From Petaurus breviceps papuanus (taxonomy: Eukaryota; Chordata; Mammalia; Diprotodontia; Petauridae): a DNA stretch of 64,000 bases. The stretch spans positions 9,589,892 to 9,653,891 of the forward strand of contig JAMXIF010001210.1 in assembly GCA_028583685.1 (NCBI GenBank), in the 5' to 3' direction. Under the pieces are notes generated by a model. That model saw only the letters and a list, made by a program, of their open reading frames with translations, was not told the DNA's origin and made no database searches. Positions 25,951 to 46,866 of the stretch are shown here, one piece after another (the first letter of the stretch is position 1; every line of letters begins with the position of its first letter). Made by a program: the position numbers and the translations under genes.

Positions 25951-27908
25951 AAAGAAAAGTAAGGAGAAAAAGAGAGCATGGGAAAGAATGGTCGGTAAAA
26001 CAAAGTTCTAGCAGAGATGGGAGAACATATGGTCAAGAACAAAAATGGAGAGTTTAACCTTGGCAAAAAGATATCATTTTCAGAGGCCAAAGGAAAGGAT
26101 GGAAAGATGGTTGCAGGTGTAGTACAGTTTTGAAGTATAAAGAAGAATATAATACACAATATATAGTTTAAATGATCGAGGTCATCTGTAGCATTAAGAA
26201 CTGAAGTTGGAGGCTTGAAGAGAGAAAAGATTCCAAAGTGGAACATGCAAGGAACTTCATCAATAAAGCAGAAATAGGAAGCCTAGATCAATGGTCAGAT
26301 TTCCCAGAGGGATTAGTACTGACATGCACCTTACCATTAAGGAAAGTAAAATACAGCTTCTTTACCAAGGGCAGAGGTCGATTCAATCCCAAACAAGGCA
26401 TCTGTGCACTGAAAATGCCTCTTTAAAGAATAATTGAGTTTTCACTAAGCAAGACTTATTCTTATTTTAGCTATGAGACAGACCTTCTGACATCTTACTT
26501 TATGATACTTGTGAATATAGATCTTTCTAACTCATAAGAATGATCTCTTTTATGAATAAAATATTCTCTACTTCCATCTGCAAAAATTGGCTCTGTTTCT
26601 AACCCTTTCATTTTCTCATCAGCTCCAGAAATGTGTGTCTGGAGGCAGAAAAGACATGAGGGTATTTTCTTTGACCATTAAACTCTGAAAACAGATAGGT
26701 CACTTCACAGAAAACAGCACTAATGGAAAACAGATCTTTCAACACACCGAAAACTGGACTGATTGAACGCAGACCTACTACTGTATTACCCCAAATACCA
26801 ACCTTAACCTGAAGAGCTCCTCCTTATACATAATGGAAACATGGAATGATATTATAATTTTAAAATTTGGTTTTCCCAGCCTATTAGTCTTCAGCAAAAA
26901 TTAGATTGCATTTGGGGAAATGATTATAAAATGTAGCAAAGAAGCTAAAGCAATGACCCTCATTTAGACCTGACACAAGCAGACTAACCAACTATCTTTC
27001 CCCTATTGTCTCTGTTTCATTGATTTCCTGATTTATAGCTTGCTTCTAACTATGCAACCATAAAATATCATATATTTTATGTAATTGTTATTTTTTCCTC
27101 TTAGCAAATATTTCATTCATATAAAGGGTAAACAGTTTGATGTTACCATTTTGATGTGCTGTGATGAGAATTTGAAGTTTGCAGCTCATATGTCTGTCAA
27201 AGGCTAGGTGATTCATTAAATGTACTGACACTGACATGTAGAGAACTTTCCAGAATATGACAGCTTTTTCCAAAAAGCAGATTTTACATTCCCCCAAATT
27301 TTCCCCCTCCCCCCGAAAAAAAGAAAGAAAAAGAAAAACTCTTCAAAAGAGTCCCAATACAAGTGAAATGAGACATCCAGTGGCCAGTCCCATTACATTG
27401 TTTTTCTCAGATAAATAGTCCTGTGACTTGAATGTGCATGGATTCTTCTAATCTGTTTTTAGGCTTTTGAATATATTAGCATACTATACTCATTTTATGT
27501 AGTTGAGTATCCTTATTGTTAAAGTCCTGATACTGTTAATATTAATGTATTAGTACAAAGGTAGCAAAAGTCTTTAGGATCATAAAAGTCCATGAGCTTT
27601 TCTGGATAGCTTATAATAAATACTTAGAAAAATAAAATCTCATTGTGGTATCTAGAAGCAAATTAGAAATATTACATGTTCACACTGAAAAATAAGAGGT
27701 AAGAGAAATAACTTGGGTATTAACCTTAAAGGAGTTTAAGAGTTATTCTGACTGCCAACAGCTGTTATGTTCTCTTCTTTTCTTTCTTAAACATATTATC
27801 ATAAGCTCATGTCTTGTAAATCTGGTTTATTAATGATTATAATAATGATTATGATGGTGGTGATAATAAAAATGATAATAGTAAGTATAAAGATCATTAA
27901 CTAAATAC

Positions 27909-27983
27909 CTCTCCAGTGGAAGCCATCTCACACCGCAGAATGGGGTCTGCATCTCTCAATCGGGGCCAGGAGAACATTGGGGC
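27909..27983 (-). CDS. CPS1: CPS1 coding exon 33 (residues about 1310-1334)
   Basis: Twenty-five codons, phase 0: APMFSWPRLRDADPILRCEM then ASTGE. Identical to human as recalled. It contains Cys1327, one of the two reactive cysteines studied in mammalian CPS1, and the allosteric-linker motif MASTGE. The acceptor is tttttcattag and the donor is GAG|gtattt. Confidence 0.97.
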
Positions 27984-29259
27984 CTAATGAAAAATAAGGA
28001 AAGAGAAAGATAAGAAAGACAAAAGGAAAACAAGTCATCTCTCATAAAATTCATTTAGTAGACACATCAACATCTCATCAGTGAAGGCTACTGACTTGAA
28101 AGATTGCTATAAAATTCAGTTCCAAGAATTTCCTGCATTCTTAGCCAAAAAATATGGGTTAAATGATCACAAATTCTTTTAGTAATAGGGCCCCTGTGAC
28201 CAGTCCATGCCAAGGTTTCTAATCTAGCCTACACAGAAATTTCTCCCAAACAGTGATTTAACACAAAGTCTACTGGGCATCAAACTCCCAAGACAAAGAG
28301 TTCAAACACATTATTTTTTTTTTCTTGGTAGGATTTTTAAACATTCATCTCCATGTTCTGATGATTTGGACTTAGAACAGGCAACCCTGCCAGAAAAGGC
28401 TGTCTGTGAGCTGACTTCTAAAACATTAAACAGTCTCTGACAACTCTTTAAAAGGAAAACATTCTGTTTAAAAATATTTCTGCCAAGAAGTTTCATGTGA
28501 TATGAAGAGATAAGAGATCCTTTTTTACTTTATCAGTGAAATTTACTTTGAAACCAAATATTTATTTCTCATCATATGCATATGTATATTGCCTATATTT
28601 ATCCTAAACTTAGAAAGCACCAAATGCAGAGACAATTTATTTTATTAATTCCAATTCCAATTAAAGATCACTGTATATACCCCAGGGAGCTCATTTAATA
28701 TTTCTTAAGCTCATTTACCTCAACTTCAGAATGGAATGCCACTAGTAAGTAAGCATCCACCCACCTCACTAGGTTGCCACTATAGTAACTACTAATGAGT
28801 AATTAAGAGATAATTTAAGTAAATAAGTGTAAAAACAAAAACTTGTATTTCTAGAGCACTTTAAAGTTTTAAAACTGCATTAATATGTCATCAAAATGCT
28901 AAATGATGACTATCTAAGAAGCAAAAAGGAAAGGAAGGGCTCTTTTCAGAAGTATTGGCCATTTTTTATTACGGTCAAATAGATGCAGAGATAGAAATTG
29001 ACCAACATATACAGATATAAATGCAAGTATGTATTTATTTGTCCAAATCTCTAACTGAATTGATATAGGAGAATACCTAACAAGGACGCTCTCAGGCCCA
29101 ATACAGCAATTGTTTTTGTATTTTAAAATCTTGGAAAGTCACATGGAATAATGAAATATTAAATGGCTTTCCCAGGATCATAGAGACAATAAGTGTTAAA
29201 AATAGGAGCTGAACCCTAGTTGTCCTCTCTCCAAGCTTCTCTACAGTATATGTATGTAG

Positions 29260-29310
29260 ATGGAGTGTCCCAAAAGTGTTAATACGGTTTCAAACTTTAA
29301 ATAGCATATG
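29260..29310 (+). mobile_element. Mariner-like terminal fragment
   Basis: ggagtgtcccaaaagtgtta resembles the terminal repeat of marsupial mariner MITEs. Only one end is visible. A similar scrap (gagtgtctcaaaagtccc) occurs near 57234. Confidence 0.3.
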
Positions 29311-29321
29311 TTTACACATAC

Positions 29322-29435
29322 ATATATATATGCTTGCATATATGTGTATATACATATATGTATATGGCATTGTGCATATACATTGGGTCTAAATTATGTT
29401 CATTTATGCATACATTTTACGTGGATATGAAAATA

Positions 29436-29478
<43 letters not shown>
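29322..29478. repeat. (TA)n / (TATG)n microsatellite
   Basis: Alternating pyrimidine-purine array ending in about 17 TA units (29446-29478). The apparent open frame through it is composition only. Confidence 0.9.
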
Positions 29479-29479
<1 letters not shown>

Positions 29480-29879
29480 TTCTGATGGCATCCTTCACCT
29501 TGAGTTAAGCGATCAGATGGTGCCGTGATGATATGATTGTTTAGATCACATTTCCTTAACTAACTTATCTGTCATGAGCCACAATTGTCCTGTCTTACCC
29601 ATAACATTTACATAAATATACACACATATATATACCCATATTTACATATACATATGAATGTATAGTATGCAAAGCAGAGAGAATATAAGTTCATAAAATT
29701 CATAAATCATGTTCTCAAATAACAAAAGATATTTCAGGATTAAATTCTTGCTCCCTCCCCAAAGAAATTTCACAAATTACAACTCATTCATAGAACACAA
29801 TAATTGAAAGATTCTGTAACATAATTTGTTAAGAAGAATATGTATCTTCCTTTGAAATATGAATACTAAAACAGTGATG

Positions 29880-31330
29880 GTCTTTATTTATTATTGAAAG
29901 ATTTCAATTATCACTCTCAAATATTTTATAATTTCTGTAGTTATTCTGAATGGAATTTCTCCTTCTAGTTCTTCCTGGTAGGTTTTGTTGGTTTTAGTTA
30001 CATATGTATGCTAATAAATTTTATGAATTTATCATATATCCTGAAACTTTCTTAAAGTGTTTAATAATTTCAATTAATTTTTGAGTTGACTCTTTAGGAT
30101 TCTCTCAATGCACCATTATGTCATTCGCAACAACCAATGATTCTGCTTCCTATTTGCATATAATTATTCCCTCAATTTCTATTTATTGTCTTACTGATAT
30201 ATTTGGCATTTTTTTTTTTTGTTTTTGGAGGCGGGAAGGGAGGGCAATTGGGGTTAAGTGACTTGCCCAAGGTCACATAAGTGTCTAAGGTCAGCTTTGA
30301 ACTCAGGTCCTCCTGACTCCAGGGCCAGTGTTTTATTCATTGCACTACCTGGACACCCCTATATTTGGCAGTTGAATGGTAGTAGTGATAATGGACAGCA
30401 TTACTTTATCCTAGATCTTAATGGAAAGGCCTCAAAATTTTCTCTGTTACATATAATATTTGCTCTTGAATTTAGATAAGTATTATTTGCTATATTAAGG
30501 AATGACTTCCAGAGTTTTCAATATAAATGAACATAGGATTTTTTCAAAGGCCTTTTCAGCAACTTTTGATATAAATACATGGTTTTTATTGTGTATATTA
30601 TTTAAAAGATTTATTATGTTTATATTCTTCATATTGAACCATTCCTATATTCTTGGTATAAACACAATATGGTCACAGTATATAATCTTCCTGATGTATA
30701 AGCATAGCTTACTTGCTAATGTTTTATTTAAAAACTTTACATCAATGTTTATTAGGGATATGAACACATATATTTATGTATACATACACATACATATATA
30801 CATATATGTTAACTGGGTATTACGTTTTTGTAGCTATTCATCTATTTCCTCTGAGTTACCAATTTTGTTAGCACATAATTAGATGAAGTTGTTTCATAAT
30901 TCCCTTATCTTCTCCTAAATTGTGGTGAGTTCCTCTTTTTATTTTTATATGAAAATTTTGAATCTCCTCTCTTTTTAAATCAATTTAACTAAATGTGTAT
31001 TTTACTGTTTATTAAAAGCTCCCTGTTTAACTTATCCATTCAATGGTATTTTGCTTTTATTAATTTCTTCTTTAATTTTCATAATTTCTACTTTGTTGTT
31101 TAGTTAGGGATTTGTGATTTGTTGTTCAAGTTTTAATTGTATGCCTAATTAATTAATGTGTTCTTTCTCTATTTTATTGGTGAAAGCATGTAGATATATA
31201 CATTTTCCCCTCAGGAACTAATTTAGTTGTATCCCACATTGCATTGTATTGGTATACTGTCATTTACTCTGTTACCATAATGGTTGGGTTTCTGTTTTTT
31301 TTTTCTGGTGAAATTTTCCATTTTTTCCTA
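29880..31330 (-). mobile_element. L1 LINE, internal ORF2 fragment, antisense
   Basis: On the plus strand it follows the antisense of L1 ORF2: atgtcattcgcaacaaccaa, aaggccttttcagcaacttt, cttcatattgaaccattcct, aatgtttattagggatatga and tagttgtatcccacattgca. It is split by the SINE at 30209-30359. Degenerate, with many stops. Confidence 0.65.
30209..30359 (-). mobile_element. Marsupial tRNA/CORE SINE nested in L1
   Basis: Antisense copy with an exact 11-bp duplication tatatttggca (30198-30208 and 30360-30370). Lacks part of the core (cacataagtgtctaaggtca). Confidence 0.9.
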
Positions 31331-31804
31331 TAATTATTTGATTCACCAGTTTTTAATATTTTTTAAGTTTTTAAAAGTTTTAAGTTTAAAAATTTTTTAA
31401 GTATTTAAAAATTATTTTTATTTAACCTCCAATTACATTTTAATTCTCCTTAATGGCCATTAATGATGCTACATTAATGATTTCTTGGTGTCCAATTTCC
31501 ATATGTACCTTCTACCATGAAAACACAAGCTTAATAATTTTGAATCGCATATGTAAACTTTTGATTATAGGATGAGACACTGGACTGATAATTCTCATCC
31601 TATATTGTGAAAGACCAATATTATCATCTATTTTTTTCTTGACAACTGGATCACTGTGAGAATGTAGCACTGTACCTATTTTACAGAAGGAGTAAATGGC
31701 TCAAATAACCCTGTAATGAGAAGGGTCTAATACAGACTCTTAGCCTGGATACACTGAGATCAACCTTATCTTCAGTGAGAAATTTATTCTGTTCATTTGC
31801 CTGG

Positions 31805-32060
31805 TGCTACTAGTCTGTCAGTTAGCATTTAGTAACTACCTACTATGTGCTAGGTGTACCAGGTGCTATGTTAAGTGCTACAAAGAAAGGTAAGAAATTG
31901 TCCCTATTCTTAAAGAGTTCATAGACTAATTAGAGAAACACCATGCAAACGTCTATGTACACATAAGATATAGATAGTGTTAATTGGGGGTAGTCACAGT
32001 GGAAAGGTACTAAGATTAAGGAGGAATGGGACAGATTTCTTAGAGAAGGTGGGATTTTAA
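31805..32060 (-). mobile_element. L2 LINE fragment
   Basis: actatgtgctaggtgtacca, tcttaaagagttcatagact and agagaaggtgggattttaat. Confidence 0.55.
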
Positions 32061-32255
32061 TATCTGTGTATACACACAGATATGCATATACATACACACA
32101 TATACACATATTCCTATCTGGGTGTACATATATGTATGTGTGTGTATATATATATATTTACGTGTGTGCACATATGAATATATATTTAAATGTGTGTACA
32201 CATGTGGATATATTTATGTGTGTATACACAAATACATATGTATTGTATATGTATT
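32060..32255. repeat. (TA)/(TG)/(CA) microsatellite next to exon 32
   Basis: Alternating tracts end about 12 bases from the exon 32 donor at 32265. Confidence 0.9.
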
Positions 32256-32259
32256 TTTA

Positions 32260-34619
<2,360 letters not shown>

Positions 34620-34909
34620 CTAGAAAAAGAGAGAGGGAGATGGGAGAAAACTGGTTACTCACCAGTTCTAAGAAGAATACCTGCCCTGAAGCAAAGAATC
34701 TATCTTTTTGATGATTCCCCACTGAATGTCACAATGGTGGATATATACAATTATGATTTGACTAATTGAGAAATGTTTCCTTACTAAAAAGTGTATGCTA
34801 TACAGAACCATAAATCTTAAATGGATAGTACTGACCTCTCCTAATTAATATGAAAATAAGTTACACTATGAAAAGAAATCTGGAATTTCTCTCTTGTGAC
34901 ACATTAGTC

Positions 34910-35272
34910 CCCTCAATCACTCTACAATCGAGGAATACTGGCCTCCTTGTTACTACTTACACACAATACTCCATTTCCCATCTTTGCCCTGGTTGCTCCT
35001 TCCTCACCTCTACCTTTCAGAATCTCTGACTGCACCAAGATTCAGTTCAAAGGCTACTTCAAGGAGGCTTTTTCCTGTTGCCCTAGCTACTCATTGTGTC
35101 TTAGTCTATAAAACAACCTTTCTACCTGCTCCAAATGTATTTGTATATACCTACTGATTTGCTCTTTGTCTCCTTTATTTGAATGTAAACTCTTTTAGGG
35201 AAGAGACTGTTTTCCCTTGTAACTACAGCACATAAATAAGCCTTTAATAAATGTTAGTTGATTGACTTTAAA
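34910..35272 (+). mobile_element. L2-type LINE 3' part
   Basis: tactggcctccttgttacta, ctgcaccaagattcagttca and a 3' end cctttaataaatgttagttg. Old. Confidence 0.6.
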
Positions 35273-36117
35273 GTTCTGGTTTTATTAACCAGAAAAAACT
35301 TGGGAGATAAATACTTTTAATTATTCTTTCAGAAAGGTACTTACTTCAAAATGAAAAAGAAGAAAAGTAAGAAAATATGGCTGGGAGGAAAGTATTGAAC
35401 AATTAGATTGGTTTTATGGGTAGGGGCTTTTTTTAACTGAGAGGCAATATCATGTAGTCATTGGAAAAGTTGTCTTAAGAGTCAGGAAAACCCAAGATTA
35501 AGTCTTGCCCTTGCTGAAATTACTGGCTATGTATTGGCAATATATTGGTAAAATTTGTGGGAATGAGAGTCATGATGAAAATATGAAATACTATATTTTA
35601 CACTCAAAAGAAATGTAGTAAATGACATATGAGTTGCACTTTCTGTTAAGAAACTATACACATTATCATCACAAATGTGAAGAGAGAAACAAAGAGCATT
35701 TGGATGATAATGAAAGAGAAGGAGGAGCAATTATACTGTGGAAACATCAGTAGCTAGATAGATAAATGATATTTTCCTAATACATAAAAATACTAAGGCA
35801 CAAAAGCAAAAATATAGTAGTGAAGGGGGAATTTTCAATGATTTGGACATCTGATAGAAGTCTCATTCTGCTATCACTTGCAATTCAGGTCACCTCCTTC
35901 TCTGCAACTTATAGTCCTGAAAATCTGCCTACAGTCTTTCTACAATAAGTGACTTGCCTAAGGTCACATAGCCAGTATGTCTCAAAAGTTGAACTTGAAC
36001 CCATTTCCAACTGGATATTATTCTGTATAGACCCAGAGGGAATGATCAATGAGTTTGTGTTTTTATTTTCTCAGATGAAACAACAAACCCAATTTTTTTA
36101 GAACTATAAAATGAATA

Positions 36118-36294
36118 TGGGGGTGGCTAGGAAGCACAGTGAATAGAGCACCAGCCCTGGAGTCAGAAGGACCTGAGTTCAAATCCAACCTCAGACACGT
36201 AACACTTACTAGCCATGTGGCCTTGGGCAAGTCACTTGACCCTAATTGCCCAGCCTTCCATCCTCCAAAAAGCAAAAAAAAAAAAGTTAAAAAA
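36118..36294 (+). mobile_element. Marsupial tRNA/CORE SINE
   Basis: Exact 12-bp duplication ataaaatgaata (36106-36117 and 36295-36306). Full-length. Confidence 0.9.
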
Positions 36295-36934
36295 ATAAAA
36301 TGAATAAATGCATTCTTCAGAATTCTCATTTTTCTCCAAAAGTTGCATATAACTAGCAAAGAGGCATCCCTATAGGACTAGGAAAAAATCTGCCAAGGCT
36401 AGAACAATGAACTAAAACTAACAAAAATGAAGTTGAATCAAATGCCATGCATTTAAGTTCTAAAAATTAAATGTGGCAGTTCAGGATGGGGGAGATTTGG
36501 CTTAACAAGAAGCATGATGTCCTACAGGAAAGGATGCTACACTTGAAGTCAGAAAAGACCAGGACTTGAATCCTGACATCAGTATTCACTTTCGACCTCT
36601 GGTAAGAACCATAATCTCTCTTAACTTTGATTTCTTCATCCATAAAAAACAGGATAATACTTACAATTCTGCACTTCACAGTTTTTTGTAAGAAAATCAA
36701 TTTATGAATCTTTAAGTACTATATAATTGTAAATTGTCAATAGATTTCACAAGAAAAAAAGATTGTGAGGGTTTAGCTGATGGTAGCCACAACATAAAAC
36801 AACAATATAATAGGCCTCCCAATAAAGCTAACTTAATCTTGGAGGGCACTAGCGGAGTTATAGTGGTATCTGTAAACAAGGGAGGTCAGAGTCCTAATGT
36901 ATATGAATTGGTAAAATCACATATAGAATGAGAT

Positions 36935-37315
36935 TCTTTGTGACAAATTCTAAGAGGATGATAATGAACTGGAGCAAGGGCCTAGAAACCATGACATACA
37001 GGGAACAGATTAAGCAACTGTCCCTGTTCAGCCTAATAAAGGACAGGGAGGATAGGGGGTACTTCGTGGCAGTGTCCAACATCTGAAGGGGTATCATATG
37101 GAAGCAATTTTTAATTTGTTCCCTGTAGGACCAAAGAGCAGAACTGGAACTAATGGGCAGAAATAATAGGGGGAAAGACTTCAGTTTAATGCAGGAATGA
37201 ATTTTCAAATAATTATAGCTCTTCAAAATTTGAATGGTTATCCTATGAGAGAGCAAATTCTTTATCACTGCAAATGTTTAAGCAGGGGTAGGATGGTCAC
37301 CTGTTGAGGATACTA
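36935..37315 (+). mobile_element. CR1/L3-like LINE fragment
   Basis: aactgtccctgttcagccta, aataaaggacagggaggata, ggaccaaagagcagaactgg and gcaggggtaggatggtcacc follow the mammalian CR1/L3 3' order. Confidence 0.5.
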
Positions 37316-37917
37316 TAAAAGGGAATCCTATATGGAAACAAAATGGCCTCACCTCCAAATGAATTTTTATTTTCTCAGATGAAACAACACACCCTATTTT
37401 TGCATTCTTCAGAATTCTCATTTTTCTCCAAAAGTTTGCATGTAACTAGCCACAAGCTTGAGTAGACAAAGATCTAATATGGTGTGGTAATTTTTATGTC
37501 ATTATCTTCATCTACCCCACCATATCCATTTTTTTTTGCCTTTGCTAACCCAATCAAAGGAAGGATCAGAGAAAGCTGCAGAGAAAAAAAGGCAGAGGCT
37601 TCAATTGTAAACATCAGAGCTGTTGGGTATATTTACAGCCTCCATTGAAATATGAAAGGAAAACTACAGAAAAAGGAAATGAAGGAGAATATATTTTAAA
37701 AGAACTCTAACAACAGGATGATAATTAATTCTGAAAATTTTCAAAGGAATTTCTAACAGGTAAAAAAAATAGGTAATATGGCATCTGTGACATCAGCTGA
37801 AATACCAATTAACTGGTATTTTTAATTGTACTAAAATACTTTCCCACTGAGTTTTAAAAATCTGTTTTACTAAATGTATCCATGAATTCTAAAGTTTGTT
37901 AGGTTTCAAACTTTTTA

Positions 37918-42439
<4,522 letters not shown>

Positions 42440-42507
42440 CTCAAGACATAGGAAGGTCTCAGCAAGCAGGGGTAACCCACAGACTTTGCAAATTCAAGAG
42501 CTTCTTT
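42440..42507 (-). CDS. CPS1: CPS1 coding exon 27 (residues about 1113-1135)
   Basis: Twenty-two codons plus two bases of a split Ser (phase 2 end). It encodes KEALEFAKSVGYPCLLRPSYVL. The last part, YPCLLRPSYVL, is the first half of the CPSase signature 1 / ATP-binding loop, completed as SGSA in the next exon. The acceptor is tctcctttag and the donor is AG|gtaatg. Confidence 0.96.
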
Positions 42508-43392
42508 CTAAAGGAGAGAAATGGCAAATCATTCTATTAAGAGCTAAAAGTACATAGCATAGAATAATGCTGATTGTCAAGTCATAACCAAATTTATCTC
42601 ATTCATTCATGTAAAAAATTGCAATTAAAAACTAAACAAGGCTCAAGTCCATAGAACCCCTAGTTAGTACTCCTAAATGCCAAATCTAATTCAGTATGTG
42701 TTGGACTTGGCATTGAGAGAGAACTTATAGAATATTCAGTTTAGCACTGTCTTTTTACAGATGAGGAAACTTAAGGCCCAGAGATTTGCCTAAAGACACA
42801 TAGCCAATTTATCTGTATAGCTGGAACTCAGGTCCCAACTATGTGAGGAACCACTCTTCTCCACCACCCTTGGCAAAGTCTGCAAGTCAACAATTGACAG
42901 CATTTCTTTATAGCTGTTTGGAAAAAGGACAAAAGTGAAGAATAGCCCACCTCTCCTCACTCAACTATAACTGAAAAACAGATCTCAGAAAAAAGCATTC
43001 CCAACTAGGTAGGTGATGGATTGAGGAGATGGTCTTCTCATATGAATGGGGAAAGATGTCCTCCAGTTAAGACAGGCTTCTTCCCAGAATGATCTCTCTT
43101 GATCTTCAGAACTGCCTGGGTTTGGATGGAAGAAGGAATGGTCTTGCATCTACCCTTCCAGAGGGTAGAGCTGAGCAGGCCTGTGTTATAGCAAGAAGGA
43201 ATATGACCTAACTCATTTGAGTAGAACTATTAGGTCAAGATCAGTGTGTTCCGGGTTCCCATCTCTTGGCCTCATTCTCATTATCTCTGTTGAACAAGAC
43301 AGCAGAAGCTTGGTTCAACCTCAGATCATTCTCTTCTTTTCTTGGCAGGCCAGGGGAACACTTTGCTCCTCCACCCAAGGGTGAAGAAAGCA

Positions 43393-43582
43393 AGAGCTCT
43401 GTCTGTCTCTGATTCTGTCTCTCCTTCTCTGGATCTCTCTGGCTCTTTATCTCTCCCTGCCTCGATGTTTCTCTGTCTTTGTCCTTCTGTCTCTCTATTT
43501 CTCTATATCTCTATCTGTCACTCTTTCTCTCTGTCCCTCTCTATCTGTGTGTGTGTGTATGTGTGTATATCTCTCTCTCTCA
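43393..43582. repeat. CT-rich / (TG)n low-complexity tract
   Basis: Diverged (TCTG)/(TCTC) array ending in a short (TG) run. The frame across it is composition only. Confidence 0.85.
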
Positions 43583-43815
43583 CAATGGTCCTTTCAGAGG
43601 TGACCTTATAGTAGGCCCTTTTGGGTGAGGGGCAGATTTCAATTGATAAACTACCTTCTTATCCTTTTTTGAGAAATAGTTATGTTTCTTAGCTTCTTTT
43701 ATTTCTATTTTCATTAGTCATCACTTTTTTGTGTTTGTGTGTTTTTGTGTTGAAGTAGAAATTTCCCCTTATAGCACATGTGATTCAATGACCCCATTAA
43801 ATATGTCTCATTCTT

Positions 43816-43974
43816 TTTTTTTTTTGGAGGGGGAAGGCAGGGCAATTGGGGTTAAGTGGCTTGCCCAAGGTCACATGGCTAGTTTTTTTGTGTTGTGTCT
43901 GAGGATGGATTTGAACTCAGGTCCTCCTGACTACAGGGCCGGTTCTCTATTCACTGTGCCACCTAGATACCCCC
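43816..43974 (-). mobile_element. Marsupial tRNA/CORE SINE
   Basis: Duplication aatatgtctcattctt (43800-43815) and aatatgtctcactctt (43975-43990), one mismatch in 16. Antisense. Confidence 0.9.
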
Positions 43975-44667
43975 AATATGTCTCACTCTTAAGCAATATT
44001 GAGGTATATGGAAGTTCTATTATCTAGCCCACGAACAAGATCTTAAAAGTATTGTCCTTAAACAGATCTGGGTGTCTGCCTAACATTCATCACTCCACCA
44101 TTTTTTTGGCTATCTAGAAGTTACCTAGAATGGGAAAATGGTATGTGTCTTTTTAACTTTTTCTTTTGAAGACACCTCTTGACCATTTACTATAGGAGAA
44201 GTATCAAGACAGGTAAACTAAGCTGTGAACAGAGGATTCACTTGGAAGTGCCATATTTCCATTACTTCTGGCAAATAATGGTTATAAGCTAATATTTCTC
44301 CTTTTAGAACATAGACCTCAAACATAATGCTTACTACTTAACAATAATGTTTTCTTTAATCTTTTTAAGTATAGGCAATTTCTTCAATGAAAGCATACCT
44401 GACCCACTGGTTTAGAACTACAATTTTTTTGTACCTTATCAAATAATTGTATGAGTTGCTATGGCCAAAAAACACAAAATCAAATGATAAGTCTCTACTC
44501 ATTCAGGAAGACTTTTCCTCCAGCAACAGATAGTCTGTCATGGGATCAAGACTCAAAAGCTACAGGGTCTTGAAGGCTTTGCCAGAACTTGTGCTCACCA
44601 GACATAGCTTTCAGGACCCTCAGTGGTGTCTCTCCATTATAAAGAGAAATTAGAAAATTACTCTAGT

Positions 44668-44670
44668 TGA

Positions 44671-44720
<50 letters not shown>

Positions 44721-44880
44721 ACATACAGGGAGAGATGCATATTGTATATATGTCTATCTTTACATATATACATATATGTCTATATACAGAAATATGTATA
44801 CATACATGTATACACATGCATGTGTATATATGTATGCATATATACTATATATATACACACATATATTCTTTTACATATTG
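44668..44880. repeat. (TA)n(TG)n compound microsatellite
   Basis: About 13 TA units, then about 13 TG units, then irregular (TA)/(CATA) sequence. Confidence 0.9.
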
Positions 44881-45357
44881 TATACTCCTTCCCCCCCCAG
44901 GGCTTTGTGGACAAATTTCTATGCATTTTATGAACTTGGATGGAAAAAAAAACATACTACATCTTTATATTCACTCATCTATAACTGAAATTTATCATTT
45001 ATTTAAATTAGGTTTAAAAAACCATCTTTACACTAAAAAGGTTAATAAATTCTGACCTAGTAGAATGTAACCTCATTAAGGGCAGAAACTATTTCTTTTG
45101 CACACAGTTGGGACTAAACACCCTTTGAATTGAATAATAACTTACTTTCATATATGCTTTGTTTACAAACTACCTTGCATGCATGTGTCTTCTGATAATG
45201 TACAAACATTTTATAAACCAAAAATTACCTTACTGTTATTGTTTTGATACCATCATCCTACAAAGAAAACTTGTCAACATATAATCATCTGCCATGAAAA
45301 TGTGGCAACCATGAAGTGAATATACTCTGCAAAATTTAGCCCACCTGTCTCATGCTA

Positions 45358-45621
<264 letters not shown>

Positions 45622-45927
45622 TCACAAAACAAGTCATTAGTAGAACTTCATTCTTAATGGATAACTGTTCTCAATTTGTATTAATGTTGTTTAATTTTTC
45701 CTTGCTGGGAATGCCTAAATTAGTGATAATGATATTTACATTTATTCTATCATTGAATAATTGTAAGTGTTCACATGTGCAGTGTTATACAAAGTAAATT
45801 AAATATTTAGTGTCTGCTCTCCAAGAAACTATTTCTTAAAATATATACAACACTGACAATGCGATTTAATCGTAAATATAATTTATGTCATTCACAGAAG
45901 TGATAGAGCAATTCAGAGGCAGAGATC

Positions 45928-46135
45928 GTTGTTGCTGTTAAGTCATTTCACTCATGTCCAACTCTTTGTGATTCCATTTGGGCAAAGACACTGGACTGGT
46001 TTACCATTTGCTTCTCCAGCTCATTGTACAGATCAGGAAACTGAGGAAAACAGGATTAAATGACTTGCCCAGGATCAGTGTCTGAGACTAGAAGTCAGAA
46101 AGGCTGTTCTTCTTGACTCCAAGAAGCTGCAGTGG
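45928..46135 (+). mobile_element. RTE-derived composite SINE, copy 1
   Basis: The left part, agtcatttcactcatgtcca and actctttgtgattccatttg, resembles the antisense 3' end of RTE/BovB-type LINEs. The right part, caggaaactgaggaaaacag and atgacttgcccaggatcagt, is MIR-like. Confidence 0.55.
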
Positions 46136-46379
46136 GTTTGTTAATAAATTGGTATTTCATTTAATTCAAAAACACCCAAGTATATTTTCAAAAACAGTAA
46201 TAAATATACACATGCTCAAGATACATTTATTACAATAGTCATCAGAAGGATATGTGCTTATTTATTATGCCGCCATTCTGTATGCTGTAGCTAAACAAAG
46301 CTAAAATGACAATTTTGGTACAGATATGGATTTCTGAACCCCTTACAATAACTCTACAGAGACACAAAGGTCCATAGAC

Positions 46380-46665
46380 AAGATACTAGGTCCCTGGACT
46401 TATAGGACAAAGTAAAAACTCTTAACATGACATTCAAGGTCCACCACAATCTACCCACCAATTTTCTGCTTCAGCTTTATCTCCTATCAAATCCTCCACA
46501 CAAGCTCTTGACTTCAGCAAACTCATTGTTCCTTAATATATATGTCACTATCTCCATGCTTTAGCTCATGTTCATGCCCCTTATAGGATTAACTTCTATT
46601 CCCAACTACTCATCCATCATCAAGACTAGGCCAAGCCCTAAATCTACTACATCTCTGGCCTCCAC
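46380..46665 (+). mobile_element. L2-like LINE fragment
   Basis: aaaactcttaacatgacatt and tttagctcatgttcatgccc resemble diverged L2. Borders uncertain. Confidence 0.4.
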
Positions 46666-46680
46666 AATGATCATGATCTC

Positions 46681-46708
46681 GCTCTCTCACACTCTCTCTC
46701 TGTCTTTG

Positions 46709-46799
<91 letters not shown>

Positions 46800-46866
46800 G
46801 TCTCTCTCTGTGTGTCTCTGTCTCTGTCTCTGTTTCTCTCTGTCTCTCTGTCTCTCTCTCTCTCTT
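46681..46866. repeat. (CT)n / (CTCTGT)n microsatellite
   Basis: About 185 bp pure or nearly pure pyrimidine on the plus strand, interrupted by G. Frames on either strand are composition artefacts. Confidence 0.95.

Larger units (their letters stand above)
22835..27908 (-). other. CPS1: CPS1 intron 33
   Basis: 5,074 bp, phase 0. Contains two young SINEs and an L2. 22840-24220 and 26150-27900 show no repeat I can name and no gene. Confidence 0.85.

Noticed and set aside
25597-26246. 97- and 127-codon minus-strand frames
   Set aside because: Both run through a SINE and purine-rich low-complexity DNA; hydrophobic Leu/Ser/Phe composition comes from CT-rich complement.
44668-44880. Three overlapping plus-strand frames rich in Tyr, Ile, Cys and His
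   Set aside because: Composition of the (TA)/(TG) array only.
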